DNA from: DASPWW01 sp963756745
Lineage (GTDB): Bacteria; Actinomycetota; Thermoleophilia; Solirubrobacterales; 70-9
Direction of reading: 5' to 3'
Assembly: GCA_963756745.1 (NCBI GenBank)
Contig: CAVWOU010000010.1
Location: forward strand, 372,001 to 436,000
Length of the DNA: 64,000 nucleotides
Under the pieces are notes generated by a model, which saw nothing but the letters and a program-made list of their open reading frames with translations, ran no database searches and was not told where the DNA came from. The position numbers were made by a program, and so were the translations under genes. How positions within the stretch are numbered: position 1 is the stretch's first letter; every line of letters starts with the position of its first letter. Positions 51,830-61,219 of this stretch are shown here, in pieces.

Positions 51830-53251
51830 GTGCAGGACCGCCGGCAGGGGACGTCGCTCGAGCCCGAGCGTGCGGCTGAGCAGCGCCGCCGCGCCGCCGC
51901 AGCGCGGTCGGCCGCCCCGCGGTGGTGGCGCGACGTGCTTCGCCGCAGGATGCTCGCGCTCGCCGACACGATCAGCACCGCGATCGCCGTCGCGGGCGCC
52001 GGGCTGTCGGTCGCCGAAGCCCCGTGGGCGCTCGTCTTCCTCCCCCTGTGGCTGCTGCTCGCGAAGCTCGTGGGGCAGTACGACCGCGATCACGAGGCGA
52101 TTCGCCATCTCACGGTCGACGAGGTTCCGAGGATCGTCGCGTGGGCGGCCGGCGGCACGGCCGCGGTCGCCTTGCTGCTGCCGTTGACTCCGGCGGAGGC
52201 GCTCACGGCCGCCGGTGCGGGGCGCATGTTCCTCGTCGCCGCGCTGTCGGCGTTCGTGCTCCGTGGCACGGCGAGGTGGGTGTGGCGCCATGTGACGCCG
52301 CCCGAGCGCACCGCGGTGATCGGCGAGGGCGAGCTGGCGGACGCGATCGAGCGCAAGGCCGAGCTGTACAAGGACATGCACCTGAGGGTGGTCGATGGTC
52401 CGATGCCGACCTCCGGCGACGGGTTAGTGCCGATCGCCTCGAGGAGCTGATCACCCGCGTCGACCGCGTCGTGCTCGCGTCGGAGCGCGTCGACCCGGAC
52501 GTGATCGGCCACCTGGTGGTGTTGTGCCGCGGCCACCAGGTGAAGCTGAGCGTCGTGTCGCCGCTGCGGGGGCGGGCGCTTCCGGTGCTTCGGATCTCGC
52601 AGGTCGCCGACCTTCCGGTGTTCGACTACGAGACGTGGGACGTGTCGCGATCGACGCTGATGCTGAAGCGGGTGTTCGACGTCGTTTTCTCCGTGGCGGG
52701 GCTGGTGGTCCTGGCGCCGCTGTTCCCGCTCGTCGCCGCGGCGATCCGCCTCGACAGCCGCGGTCGGGTGATCTTCACGCAGTTCCGCGCGGGGACCGGC
52801 GGCCGCCCGTTCAGGATGTACAAGCTCCGCACGATGACCGCCGACGCCGAGGAGTCGCTGTCCGAGATCGTTCGACTCGAGGATCTTCGCGAGCCGATGT
52901 TCAAGCTCCCCAACGATCCGCGGGTGACGAGGGTTGGCCGCCTGCTGCGGCGGTTCAGCTTCGACGAGCTGCCGCAGCTCGTCAACGTGCTGCGGGGCCA
53001 GATGAGCATCGTCGGCCCGCGTCCCGAGCAGGTCGAGCTCGTCGAGCGGTACGCGCCCGAGCATCGCTTCCGTCTCGAGGTCAAGCCCGGGATGACCGGG
53101 CCGATGCAGGTCTTCGGACGTGGGGAGCTGAGCTTCGGGGAGCGCCTCGCGGTCGAGCTCGACTACGTGGAGAACATGTCCTTGGGTCGCGACCTGCGGA
53201 TCCTCTTCCAGACTGCCCCGGCGATCATTCGCGGCACCGGGCGCGTTCTAG
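51830..53251 (+). CDS. Polyprenyl glycosylphosphotransferase (initiating sugar transferase; frameshifted)
   Basis: GTG 51830. The N-terminal half has membrane helices (LADTISTAIAVAGAGLSV; ALVFLPLWLLLAKLVGQYDR) and a CoA-binding-like region (RTAVIGEGELADAIERKAE). After a shift near 52425 the catalytic bacterial sugar-transferase domain is complete: LKRVFDVVFSVAGLVVLAPL, RVIFTQFRAGTGGRPFRMYK, LRTMTADAE, KLPNDPRVTRVGRLLRRFSF, DELPQLVNVLRGQMSIVGPR, KPGMTGPMQVFGR. It starts glycan assembly on undecaprenyl phosphate. The + frame runs on to 54012, but a 1-base shift near 53240 gives RGTGAF and TAG at 53251, sharing CTAG with the convergent gene. Confidence 0.88.
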
Positions 53252-54432
53252 CCGACCCTTTCCCCGTCGTCGCTCTCGACGCGACGCCCCGGCCGCATCG
53301 TCTCGGACACCAGCTCCCGCATTCGCGAGACGAAGCGCACGCGCGAGAACCGCCGCGCGCGTGCTGCGAGCGCCTCAGGGTCCCAGCCTCGGTCGACGAC
53401 CTGCTGCACCGCAGCGGCGATCGCCGTCACGCTCGGCTCCGCGATCAGCACACCGTCGACGCCGTCGCGGACGATGTCGCGGGCGCCCCCCGCGTCGAGT
53501 GCGATGACCGGGGCCCCGCCCGCGAGCGCCTCGACCATCGTGATCCCGAAGTCCTCCTCGCCGACATGAACGAAGCCGAGCGACTCGCGGTAGAGGCGGG
53601 CCAGCTCCTCGCGTGGTATCCAGCCGCGCAGCTCGACGTTATCGGGGAGGCGGCTCCGGAGCGCCGCCTCCCGTGGCCCTATTCCGACCATCACAAGCCT
53701 GTGGGGGAGGTTGCGGAATGCCTCGGCGACGAGCTCGGGACGCTTGTACGGGACCAGCCGCCCCACCCACAGAAAGTGGCCGCGCGCCCCGTCCCGGGCG
53801 CGTTGCTCGTCGTCGAGCTCGACCGGCGGATGGACGACATCCGCCCGGCGACCGTAGAAGCGCCGGATGCGCTGCCGGACGGCGGTCGAGTTGGCGACGA
53901 GGCGATCAGGTCGCCGGGCCGCGGCCCGATCCCCGCGGCGGAGCCATCCGGACGACAGTCTCAGTGCGGAGCCCCGGAGCCCGGACGCGCGGCCGCGGTC
54001 GGTCTCGGTTAGCCACGCGTACCGCATCGGGGTGTGGCAGTAGCACACGTACGGAACTCTCTCGGGAGGCCTGGCGCGGAGGGCGCAGGCATGCGAGGAG
54101 GCGACGACGAGCTCGTACTCGCTCAGGTCCAGGGAGCGGAAGTAGTGGGGCATCCAGGGGAGCAGGTAGCGCCACCGTCCGGGATCGTGTTCGACCTGCC
54201 GCACGCCCGGCAGCCGGGCGAGCCGCGACTCGCGCACGATCCGCGCATCGAGGTCCGCCGGGAGCAGCTCTCGCGCCGCATGGAAGGTGAGCACGTCGAC
54301 GCGGCTCGCCTCCGCGAATACATGGTCGGCCAGGACCTCGACCACGCGCTCCGAGCCGTGGTATCCCTGGAACCAGTCGTGGACCACGGCAACCGGTCGT
54401 CCCGACCACGGTACGGCGTGCGCATACATCAT
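53248..54432 (-). CDS. Family-4 glycosyltransferase
   Basis: About 394 residues from ATG 54432. VAVVHDWFQGYHGSERVVEV is the GT-B N-terminal nucleotide/acceptor loop of mannosyltransferase-like GT4s. YVCYCHTPMRYAWL and RRPDRLVANSTAVRQRIRRF follow, then the C-terminal FLWVGRLVPYKRPELVAEAF, LRGWIPREELARLYRESLGF and the EX7E motif in GEEDFGITMVEALAGGAPVI. Intact. It retains sugar-nucleotide donors at the cytoplasmic face. Convergent with the sugar transferase, divergent from the GT2 gene. Confidence 0.9.
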   Translation of the reverse strand: MMYAHAVPWSGRPVAVVHDWFQGYHGSERVVEVLADHVFAEASRVDVLTFHAARELLPADLDARIVRESRLARLPGVRQVEHDPGRWRYLLPWMPHYFRSLDLSEYELVVASSHACALRARPPERVPYVCYCHTPMRYAWLTETDRGRASGLRGSALRLSSGWLRRGDRAAARRPDRLVANSTAVRQRIRRFYGRRADVVHPPVELDDEQRARDGARGHFLWVGRLVPYKRPELVAEAFRNLPHRLVMVGIGPREAALRSRLPDNVELRGWIPREELARLYRESLGFVHVGEEDFGITMVEALAGGAPVIALDAGGARDIVRDGVDGVLIAEPSVTAIAAAVQQVVDRGWDPEALAARARRFSRVRFVSRMRELVSETMRPGRRVESDDGERVG

Positions 54433-54554
54433 CAAAGTGCTCGCGCTCGGCCCACGATCAAATTCCCCTCCCGCCCCCACCTTTGCAGAGCCTCGCGCTC
54501 ATGACGCGAGCTTAGTGCTCCGAAGGAGCCCGATCTGCGAAGCTCGCGCCCGCG

Positions 54555-55364
54555 ATGGCGCCCGACCGACCGGCGGTGACCGTGCTCATCGGCGCGTACG
54601 ACAGCCAGGCCACGCTGCCGCGGGCGATTTCCTCGATCCTCGGGCAGACGGAGTCGCGCCTGGAGCTGGTGGTGATCGACGACGGCTCCCGCGACCAATC
54701 CGCCGCGGTGGCGCGCGAGATCATCGGGTCGGACCCGCGAGGCCGGGTGATGAGGCTCGAGCGCAACCTCGGCATCGCCAGGTCGCTGAACAAGGGGCTC
54801 CACGCGGCCGCGGCGCCGATCGTGGCGATCCAGGACGCCGACGACTATTCGGAGGCGCGCCGTCTGGAGCGCCAACTCGCGGTGCTCGACTCCGACCCGG
54901 GGATCGCCGTCGTAGGCAGCCGGACGCGCGAGGTCGACGCGAGCGGACGCACGCTTCGGCCCCGGACGAGCTTCGCCCCGGGTGACGTCGGCGAGGTCCT
55001 GCTGCGGTTCAACCCGATCCCGAATACCTGCGCGATGTTCCGACGCGAGCCGGCCCTCGAGCTGAGCGGCTACGACCCGCGGTATCGCTACGCCGCGGAC
55101 TGGGACCTGTGGCTCCGGTTTGGCGAGCGCCACCGGGTGGTGACTCTCGACGAGGAGCTCGCCACCCGGGTGATGGGCGCCGCCAACGTCGCTGCGCGGG
55201 CCGAGCGGGCGCAGATCGCGGAGGGAATCGCCATGCGGATTCGGGCGCTGCGTCGTCGTCGCACGCTTCGTGGCGCCACGGGCCTGGCGCGGCCGACGCT
55301 CTCGTTCGGGATCCCGATCGGCGCCAAGCGGGCGCTGCGCCGGCGTCGCGGGCAGGCGCCGTGA
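54555..55364 (+). CDS. Family-2 glycosyltransferase
   Basis: 269 residues, intact. VTVLIGAYDSQATLPRAISS, LELVVIDDGSRDQSA (first Asp pair), PIVAIQDADDYSEARRLERQ (the DAD metal site) and GYDPRYRYAADWDLWLRFGE, the usual ED-like catalytic region (here AADWDLW). Basic C-terminus (RALRRRRTLRG). Short soluble form, likely adding one sugar to a lipid-linked glycan. Confidence 0.9.
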   Translation: MAPDRPAVTVLIGAYDSQATLPRAISSILGQTESRLELVVIDDGSRDQSAAVAREIIGSDPRGRVMRLERNLGIARSLNKGLHAAAAPIVAIQDADDYSEARRLERQLAVLDSDPGIAVVGSRTREVDASGRTLRPRTSFAPGDVGEVLLRFNPIPNTCAMFRREPALELSGYDPRYRYAADWDLWLRFGERHRVVTLDEELATRVMGAANVAARAERAQIAEGIAMRIRALRRRRTLRGATGLARPTLSFGIPIGAKRALRRRRGQAP

Positions 55365-55369
55365 ATCGT

Positions 55370-56416
55370 CTACCCGGCCCTCTCGCGCTCGACGGCTTCG
55401 TACAGCGTCCGCATCCGATCGAGGAAGCGGTTCGCGCGGTGCTCGGATCGAACCCGCTCGCGCGCCGCGGCCCCGAGCCGGTCCCGGGCCGCCGGCTGCG
55501 CGGCGAGCTCGAGCAGGCGCGCGGACAGGGCCTCGGCGTCGGCTGCGGGGAACAGGACGCCCGCCTCGCCCACCGCTTCCGTATTGCCCGGTCCGTCCGA
55601 CACGACCGGCACCAGGCCGTGGGACATCGCTTCCAGCAGGGCGAACGACATGCCCTCCCGCAGCGAGGGCGCCACGAACACGTCGGCAGCCGCGTACAGT
55701 GCCTCGACGTCGTTACAGTGACCGAGCGGGCGGATCGCGTCGCCGCCGTGGGACGCGACCCGGGCCTGGAGCGGCCCAGCTCCAGCGACCAGGAGCACCA
55801 CTGGCGCCCCGCGAGCACGCGCGTCCTCGGTCGCGGCGATCGCGGTGAGGGGATCCTTGCGGGGCTCCAGCCGACCGACGAACAGCGCCGCGAGCTCGTC
55901 CTCGCCAAGCCGGAGCGCCCGGCGCGCCTGCAGGCGCCGCGCTTGATCGCTTGGTGGCGGGAACGGGATGCCGTTCGGGACGAGGACGAGCCGGGGATGC
56001 AGGCTGGCTGGGAGGACCGCCGCGAGGTCGTCGCGCTCCGAGCGAGCGCTACAGGCCGTCCGTGCCGCCGCGCCCACAGCTGCGCGCAGCCCCCGGCGCG
56101 CAGCGACCGCGCCCAGACCACTGACGCGGCGCAAGCGGTGCAGGCCCTGCGGGGTGATGACCGAAGGACGCCCACGGAGCAGTGAAGAAGCGAGGATCGC
56201 GGCGCTGTCTCCGTGGACGTGGACGAGATCGGCCTGGCGAGCGCGGCGCGCCAGGGCTGGCCAGCGGGCGAGCACCTCGGCCGCGCCCCGCCTCCGCGCC
56301 CTCGTCCCGCTCAGCGGGAACCGATCGTGGCGATAGCCCTCGAGGCCCTCGAGCACGTCGATGTAGGTCTCCGCCCCTCCTCCGGGGTGGGGAAGGACGT
56401 GTAGCACGGTCCGCAT
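55370..56416 (-). CDS. Family-4 glycosyltransferase
   Basis: 348 residues from ATG 56416. VLHVLPHPGGGAETYIDVLE is a typical GT4 N-terminus. ADLVHVHGDSAAILASSLL, LVLVPNGIPFPPP, ALFVGRLEPRKDPLTAIAAT and the EX7E region PSLREGMSFALLEAMSHGLVP confirm a GT-B retaining enzyme. Its ATG overlaps the TGA of the GT2 gene upstream by one base (TGATG). Intact. Confidence 0.9.
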   Translation of the reverse strand: MRTVLHVLPHPGGGAETYIDVLEGLEGYRHDRFPLSGTRARRRGAAEVLARWPALARRARQADLVHVHGDSAAILASSLLRGRPSVITPQGLHRLRRVSGLGAVAARRGLRAAVGAAARTACSARSERDDLAAVLPASLHPRLVLVPNGIPFPPPSDQARRLQARRALRLGEDELAALFVGRLEPRKDPLTAIAATEDARARGAPVVLLVAGAGPLQARVASHGGDAIRPLGHCNDVEALYAAADVFVAPSLREGMSFALLEAMSHGLVPVVSDGPGNTEAVGEAGVLFPAADAEALSARLLELAAQPAARDRLGAAARERVRSEHRANRFLDRMRTLYEAVERERAG

Positions 56417-57786
56417 CAGTGCTCCCGCCGGCGCGCGCTCGCGGCCGCCAGCCTGCGCCACGCCAGCGCGGCGAGGAGCGAGAGCTCGATGCCCATCGTC
56501 TCGTTGCGCCCACCGAGCCTCCGCAGCGATCGTGCGGCGAGCCACGCGAACGGCTCCGACGCGGTGGCGAGGCGGCCCACGCGGCGGATCGCCCTCGCCT
56601 TCCTGGCGCTGACCTCTCCGGCGATCCGCAGCTCGAGCGTTCGGGCGGCGAGCGCGACGCGGAGCGCGTTCGTCAGATACGAGCGCCGGCCGTGGGCCGC
56701 GATGTCCCGCGCGGTCCCACGCGGATCGCGCCACCTGATCAGCCGCCGCGGGTCGTAGTCCCGCAACGCGGCGGCGTGGCCGAGCGAGGCCGAGCCGTGC
56801 TGGACGTAGTCGTACAGGGGTCGGTCGACGTACGCCAGGCTCCCCGTGGCCAACGCGACCGATGCGATCCACTGGTCGTGAAAGGCGCGCCCGACCTGCG
56901 GGGGAAACGGGAGCACGAGTTCGAGCAGCTCGCGGCGAAACAGTGACGCCGCGCCCGTGACAGTGTTCGTGAGCAGCAGGGATGCGAGGCTCGTGTAGTT
57001 GTTCCGCCTCCCGCTCCAGAACGTGTCGGAGATCGTGCGACCCGTCTCGTCGGTCACACGCATGTCGCTGTAGGCCAGCCGCGCATCGCCGAGGTCGTCG
57101 AGCAGCGTCGCCAGCTTGTCGGGATGCCAGCGGTCGTCCTGGTCGGCCAGGGCGACGAATCCCGCCTCGCGCGGCGTCATCGCAAGCGCTCGCTCGAAGT
57201 TGCGGTAGAAGCCGAGCCGCTCCGCGGAGCGCGAGATCGCGAAGCGCGGATCGTCAGCGGTCAGCGAGCGCAGGTCCCTGAGGCGAGCCACGGACGACCC
57301 GCCGTCGCTGATCACACACACCCACGCCCCGTGTGTCTGATCGCGAAGCGATGCGATCTGGCGTTCCAGCAGCGCGGGCTCGGGATCGAACGTGGTCATG
57401 CAGATCGCGACGACCGAACCGTCACCGGGTGCGCGCGGCGTCGGCGCGTCGGGTCGCGGCACGTCCGGAGTGAGCGCGATCCGGGCAACGGTCTCGCGGA
57501 CCCGCCGGCAGTCGCGCCCGAGCTCGAGGCTCAGGACCGCGGTGCGGGCCTCGCTCACCGGTGGCACGGAGACCAGTCCGGCGAACCCGATCGCCGGACC
57601 GCCGGCGCCGCCCGACGCGATCCCGGTCGCGACGGTGGGGTGCGCCTCCCCGTCGAGCAGCAGCGTGGGGGGGAGGCGACCGTGCCGCGCGTCCACGCTC
57701 CCGCTCACGGGCAGGCACGTGCCCGCGCCGACCGCCAGCGCACGCGGAGTCTCGCCGTCGAGCCGGATGCCCAGCGGGGGGTCCAC
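56416..57786 (-). CDS. Family-2 glycosyltransferase, third paralogue
   Basis: About 456 residues from GTG 57786, three bases after the stop of the methyltransferase upstream (GTG 57819 is possible). The N-module here is shorter and diverged (PPTLLLDGEAHPTVATG; GFAGLVSVPPVSEARTAVLS). The GT-A domain is clearly paralogous: CMTTFDPEPALLERQIASLR, CVISDGGSS, ERLGFYRNFERALAM, LADQDDRWHPDKLATLLDDL, NYTSLASLLLTNTVTGAASL, DQWIASVALATGSLAYVDRP, LYDYVQHGSASLGH. The first motif reads SDGGSS where the paralogues have DDG/DDC, so one acidic residue is lost. Intact frame. Confidence 0.87.
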   Translation of the reverse strand: MDPPLGIRLDGETPRALAVGAGTCLPVSGSVDARHGRLPPTLLLDGEAHPTVATGIASGGAGGPAIGFAGLVSVPPVSEARTAVLSLELGRDCRRVRETVARIALTPDVPRPDAPTPRAPGDGSVVAICMTTFDPEPALLERQIASLRDQTHGAWVCVISDGGSSVARLRDLRSLTADDPRFAISRSAERLGFYRNFERALAMTPREAGFVALADQDDRWHPDKLATLLDDLGDARLAYSDMRVTDETGRTISDTFWSGRRNNYTSLASLLLTNTVTGAASLFRRELLELVLPFPPQVGRAFHDQWIASVALATGSLAYVDRPLYDYVQHGSASLGHAAALRDYDPRRLIRWRDPRGTARDIAAHGRRSYLTNALRVALAARTLELRIAGEVSARKARAIRRVGRLATASEPFAWLAARSLRRLGGRNETMGIELSLLAALAWRRLAAASARRREH

Positions 57787-57788
57787 CG

Positions 57789-58373
57789 CTAGCGGACGCG
57801 GCAGCGCGCGATCAACCACGGGAACGCCACCGCCACGTCGGCGACATCGACCTGCGCCCGCAGGAAGGCCGGCAGGCTCCGGCGGTTCCAGTGGTTCACA
57901 TGGTCCGGATGGTTGCCGAATCCGCGCACGTACTTCCCGCGCATCAGGCTGCCGAGCCGGAAGTAGGGCTCGTACGGCACCGACACGACGAGGTTCCCCC
58001 GGCAGACGCGGCTCAGCTCGCGCAGGGCCTCGGCCGGCCGATCCAGGTGCTCCATCACCTCGAGGCAGACGACTAGGTCGAACGAGCGGTCCTCGAACGG
58101 AAGCTCGTACACGCTGGCCATCGATACGTCGACGTGGGGGAACCGCTGCTTCGTGTACGCGACGCACTTGTCGAGGACGTCGATTGCCGCAACCCGCTCA
58201 CCCAGCACGTCTTCCAGCCGCGCGAGCGTCTCGCCCTCGCCGCACCCGGCATCGAGGACGCTCTCGGCGCCCAGCGGCTCGACGATCTCTCTCATGCGCT
58301 CGAAGAATCGATCGATGAGGCGCCGGACGATCGGGTTGCGGGTCTGGAACTTCGCGAAGTTTGTCGTCTCTAC
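57789..58373 (-). CDS. UbiE-like SAM-dependent methyltransferase
   Basis: VLDAGCGEGETLARLEDVLG is motif I, VAAIDVLDKCVAYTKQRFPH motif II, DLVVCLEVMEHLDRPAEALR the HLD block, and NLVVSVPYEPYFRLGSLMRG the downstream strand. The protein seems to start at VETTNFAKFQTRNPIVRRL, overlapping the stop of the GT2 gene upstream, but the first codon there is GTA. The first in-frame ATG is 58295 (MREIVEPLG), which would drop a helix, so either the start codon is miscalled in the sequence or 58295 is used. Probably modifies a lipid-linked sugar or its carrier. Confidence 0.78.
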   Translation of the reverse strand, partial: VETTNFAKFQTRNPIVRRLIDRFFERMREIVEPLGAESVLDAGCGEGETLARLEDVLGERVAAIDVLDKCVAYTKQRFPHVDVSMASVYELPFEDRSFDLVVCLEVMEHLDRPAEALRELSRVCRGNLVVSVPYEPYFRLGSLMRGKYVRGFGNHPDHVNHWNRRSLPAFLRAQVDVADVAVAFPWLIARCRVR

Positions 58374-59389
58374 GGAGTTCGAGGCGGTCCTCCGCCCACG
58401 ACGCGTTCGACCTGCGCGTCGCTCGTGCGAACGGCGCTCTGCTCCGGCCGCATGGCGACAAACATCTGGCTCAGGAGCCCGAAGGTGAGCAGCTGGATCC
58501 CGACCACGATCAGGAGTGCGCCGAGCAGCAGGAGCGGCCGGTCGCCGATCGCCTCGCCGCCGAACCGAAGCGCCGCGAGGTAGGTGGAGATCACGACGCC
58601 GACAAGGATCAGCGCGAAGCCCAAGCCCCCGAACAGATGCAACGGGCGGTACTGGTAGCGGCCGATGAACAGGACCGTGAGCAGGTCGAACGGCCCGCGC
58701 GCGTAGCGCTCGAAGCCGAACTTCGAGCGCCCGTGGCGGCGCACTCGGTGGTTGACCGGAAGCTCCGTCACGCGCCAGCCGCGCTGGACGGCGAGCACGG
58801 GGATGTAGCGATGTAGCTCGCCGTAGATCTCGAGCGCGCGCGCGCACTCTCCGTCGTAGGCTTTCAGGCCGCAGTTGAAGTCGTGCAGCCTCACCCCCGA
58901 CAGGCGCGCGGTGACCCCGTTGAACAGGCGCGACGCCCAACGTCGCAGCCGCGGATCGTGGCGCCCCCGCTTCCATCCCGAGACGAGCTGGTAGCCCTCG
59001 CCGAGCCTGCGCACCAGCGCCGGGATCTCGGCGGGGTCGTCCTGGCCGTCTCCGTCGAGGGTGACGACGGTGTGCCCGGACGTCTGCGCGAACCCCGCGG
59101 CCAATGCCGCCGATTTGCCGAAGTTGCGCCGCAGCCGCACCACACGGATCTGCGGATGCTCATCGCCGAGCTCTCGGAGTACCCCGTGGGTGCCGTCGGT
59201 GGAGCCATCGTCGACGACGATCAGCTCCCACGGGAGTCCGATCGAGTCGCACGCCGACTCGATCTCCCGGTACAGGTCGTGCAGGCCGTCGCGCTCGTTG
59301 AACACGGGCACGACGACCGAGAGCTTCGCCGCTCGGGTCTCCGTCTGGTCCGGCGCGGGCTGCTCGCCCACCACCCCCGTCACGCCCAT
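58370..59389 (-). CDS. Polyprenyl-phosphate glycosyltransferase (GtrB/DPM1-like GT2)
   Basis: 339 residues, intact. LSVVVPVFNERDGLHDLYRE, LIVVDDGSTDGTHGVLREL, VVTLDGDGQDDPAEIPALVR and DFNCGLKAYDGECARALEIY are the dolichyl-phosphate-mannose-synthase-like motifs. Two C-terminal helices (LHLFGGLGFALILVGVVIST; LLLLGALLIVVGIQLLTFGL) anchor it, as in GtrB/ArnC. It charges a polyprenyl phosphate with a sugar that outward-facing GT-C enzymes then use. The large membrane protein next to it may be such an enzyme. Confidence 0.92.
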   Translation of the reverse strand: MGVTGVVGEQPAPDQTETRAAKLSVVVPVFNERDGLHDLYREIESACDSIGLPWELIVVDDGSTDGTHGVLRELGDEHPQIRVVRLRRNFGKSAALAAGFAQTSGHTVVTLDGDGQDDPAEIPALVRRLGEGYQLVSGWKRGRHDPRLRRWASRLFNGVTARLSGVRLHDFNCGLKAYDGECARALEIYGELHRYIPVLAVQRGWRVTELPVNHRVRRHGRSKFGFERYARGPFDLLTVLFIGRYQYRPLHLFGGLGFALILVGVVISTYLAALRFGGEAIGDRPLLLLGALLIVVGIQLLTFGLLSQMFVAMRPEQSAVRTSDAQVERVVGGGPPRTP

Positions 59390-59441
59390 GGCCGGGGCAA
59401 GGATAGCCGCAGGCGCCCGTGCCGCCCGAGCGCCGGGCCCT

Positions 59442-61187
59442 TCAGCTCAGCGCGCACACCACGACCGCTCGCGCCTCCGCGAACTTCGCCCGCCACGGCC
59501 TGGGTGACGAGTCCGGAGGGATCCGCAGCGTGGCAGCCTCGCCCGATGGGAGGCTTCCGACGTCGGCGGTCTCATCACCGGCGAAGCGTCCGACCGTCAC
59601 CGGCACCGCACTGACTCCCTCGGCGCGGACGCTAGCTCCGCCGGGCGGAAGCTTGGCCGCGATCGTCCCCCCGCGTCCGGGACTGCGCAGCCGTGCGCAC
59701 CTTCGCGGCTCCGTCGGGGGCGCTCCGGGCTCGAGCCGGAGGCCCAGCGCCGCCGCCAGCACCCGGTCGGCATATGCGCGCACCCCCTCCGACTCCCCCT
59801 CGAGCACGGGCAGCGACGGTGCGAGCGAGCCATATCGATCGACGATCGTGAAGTAATCAGCCGCGGGTGCATCGACCAGGGCGGCGGGCGAGTCATTGCC
59901 CGGTACGTCCGCGGGCGTGAAAGCCGGGTCCACCTCGGCCCGTGCCAGCTCGAGCATCGCGAACTCCGCCTCTAACGTGGCTGACGTACCACGGAAGAAC
60001 TCGGCGCCGTCGCGAAGCAAGCCGATGTTCGTCGCAAGGCTGATCGCACATGCTCCAAACAGGACCGCGAGTCCGAGCCTGGAGAAACGGACCGCGCCGG
60101 CGGCCGCGGCTGCGACGAGGAGGACCCCCACCGAGCCCATGTAGACGTAGCGGACGGAGTCGGGTGGTCGCGCCTCGTAGTAGGCCAAGGCCCCGAGCGC
60201 CCACCAGGTGAAGACGATCGCGAGCGCGACCCACAGACTGGCGGGCATGTCGCCGCGCCGTATGCACAGCACGAGCGCGACGACTACGGGGACGGCCAGA
60301 GCTCGGCCCCATGCCGGGTCGATGGTGGATACGTCCCCGTTGCTGAAGGAGAAGTCGAGTCCGAAGAGGGCGGCGGTCACGGCGGCAAGCGACTCCGCCG
60401 ACCAAGCGGGGATGAGAAGCACGTTGGAGAGCTTCGTCTCCTCCCCTGACGAGACGCCCGTCGACTCCGCCCACAGCCACCAGGCTGCATAGAGCGCGAG
60501 GGGGACTAGGAAGATCCACGACCGCCGCCACGGGTCGTCTCTCATGAGCACCGAAACCGCAACCCCGACGAGGAACGGCAGGCCCGTCGTGTAGGTGGCG
60601 ACCGCGGCGATCAGCAGTGCGCAAGCAGCCGCATCGCCAGCTCGGCCCCCTCGCTCCAACGCCAGCAGTGCCGCGAGTCCGAGGGCGATGCCGAAGATCG
60701 GGGTGAACCCAATCGGCGCGACGACGTGCTGCCACGCCGAGCCGAACAGCAGCAGCACGAACGTCGGGGCGAGCGCCGGGAGCGCACCGATCCTGCGCTT
60801 GATCAGGGCGTAGAAAAGACCGGCGGAGAGCAGGACCGCGCCGACGGCGAGCAGTCGGAAGGCTAGGTAGTCCGCTCCGACGGTTTCCAGGACCAGCTTG
60901 TACGCCATGCGGGTGGTGGCGATCAGGTGCCCGTTGTGAGGCTCGAACACCTCCCGCGGGCCGAGCGTAGGAGTCTCATAGAGGAAGGTCAGCTCGTCCA
61001 GGAAGAACGTCGTGCCGCGATTGAGGTAGAGGATCAACCCCGCGGCGGCCGCCATCGCCACGCCGAGAGCTCCCCAGCACAGCCGATCGTCGAGGACCAG
61101 TCCCCGGCTGGTGATCGGGAGCACGATCCGGGGTCCGGTGGCCCGATCCTCCCCCAGCCTTTGAGGCACGCTCGCCAAGGCGTGCAC
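59442..61187 (-). CDS. Polytopic membrane protein, GT-C-like
   Basis: 581 residues, intact, with about ten membrane helices. After the first helix, LYLNRGTTFFLDELTFLYET has the D/E-rich first loop typical of GT-C glycosyltransferases, followed by GHLIATTRMAYKLVLETVG. Further helices (LPALAPTFVLLLFGSAWQHV; FGIALGLAALLALERGGRAG; TTGLPFLVGVAVSVLM) and a C-terminal soluble domain of about 170 residues with beta strands. Its position beside a polyprenyl-P sugar synthase supports transfer of a sugar outside the membrane. Donor and acceptor unknown. Confidence 0.75.
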   Translation of the reverse strand: MHALASVPQRLGEDRATGPRIVLPITSRGLVLDDRLCWGALGVAMAAAAGLILYLNRGTTFFLDELTFLYETPTLGPREVFEPHNGHLIATTRMAYKLVLETVGADYLAFRLLAVGAVLLSAGLFYALIKRRIGALPALAPTFVLLLFGSAWQHVVAPIGFTPIFGIALGLAALLALERGGRAGDAAACALLIAAVATYTTGLPFLVGVAVSVLMRDDPWRRSWIFLVPLALYAAWWLWAESTGVSSGEETKLSNVLLIPAWSAESLAAVTAALFGLDFSFSNGDVSTIDPAWGRALAVPVVVALVLCIRRGDMPASLWVALAIVFTWWALGALAYYEARPPDSVRYVYMGSVGVLLVAAAAAGAVRFSRLGLAVLFGACAISLATNIGLLRDGAEFFRGTSATLEAEFAMLELARAEVDPAFTPADVPGNDSPAALVDAPAADYFTIVDRYGSLAPSLPVLEGESEGVRAYADRVLAAALGLRLEPGAPPTEPRRCARLRSPGRGGTIAAKLPPGGASVRAEGVSAVPVTVGRFAGDETADVGSLPSGEAATLRIPPDSSPRPWRAKFAEARAVVVCALS

Positions 61188-61219
61188 GTTAGCGTGGCGC
61201 CGAGGCTAGACTGCCGCCC

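Noticed and set aside
51922..54012. 696-codon + strand frame extending the sugar transferase across the GT4 gene
   Set aside because: The catalytic domain ends near 53250. Beyond that the frame is antisense to an intact GT4, and a shift of one base gives a natural stop that shares CTAG with the GT4 stop.
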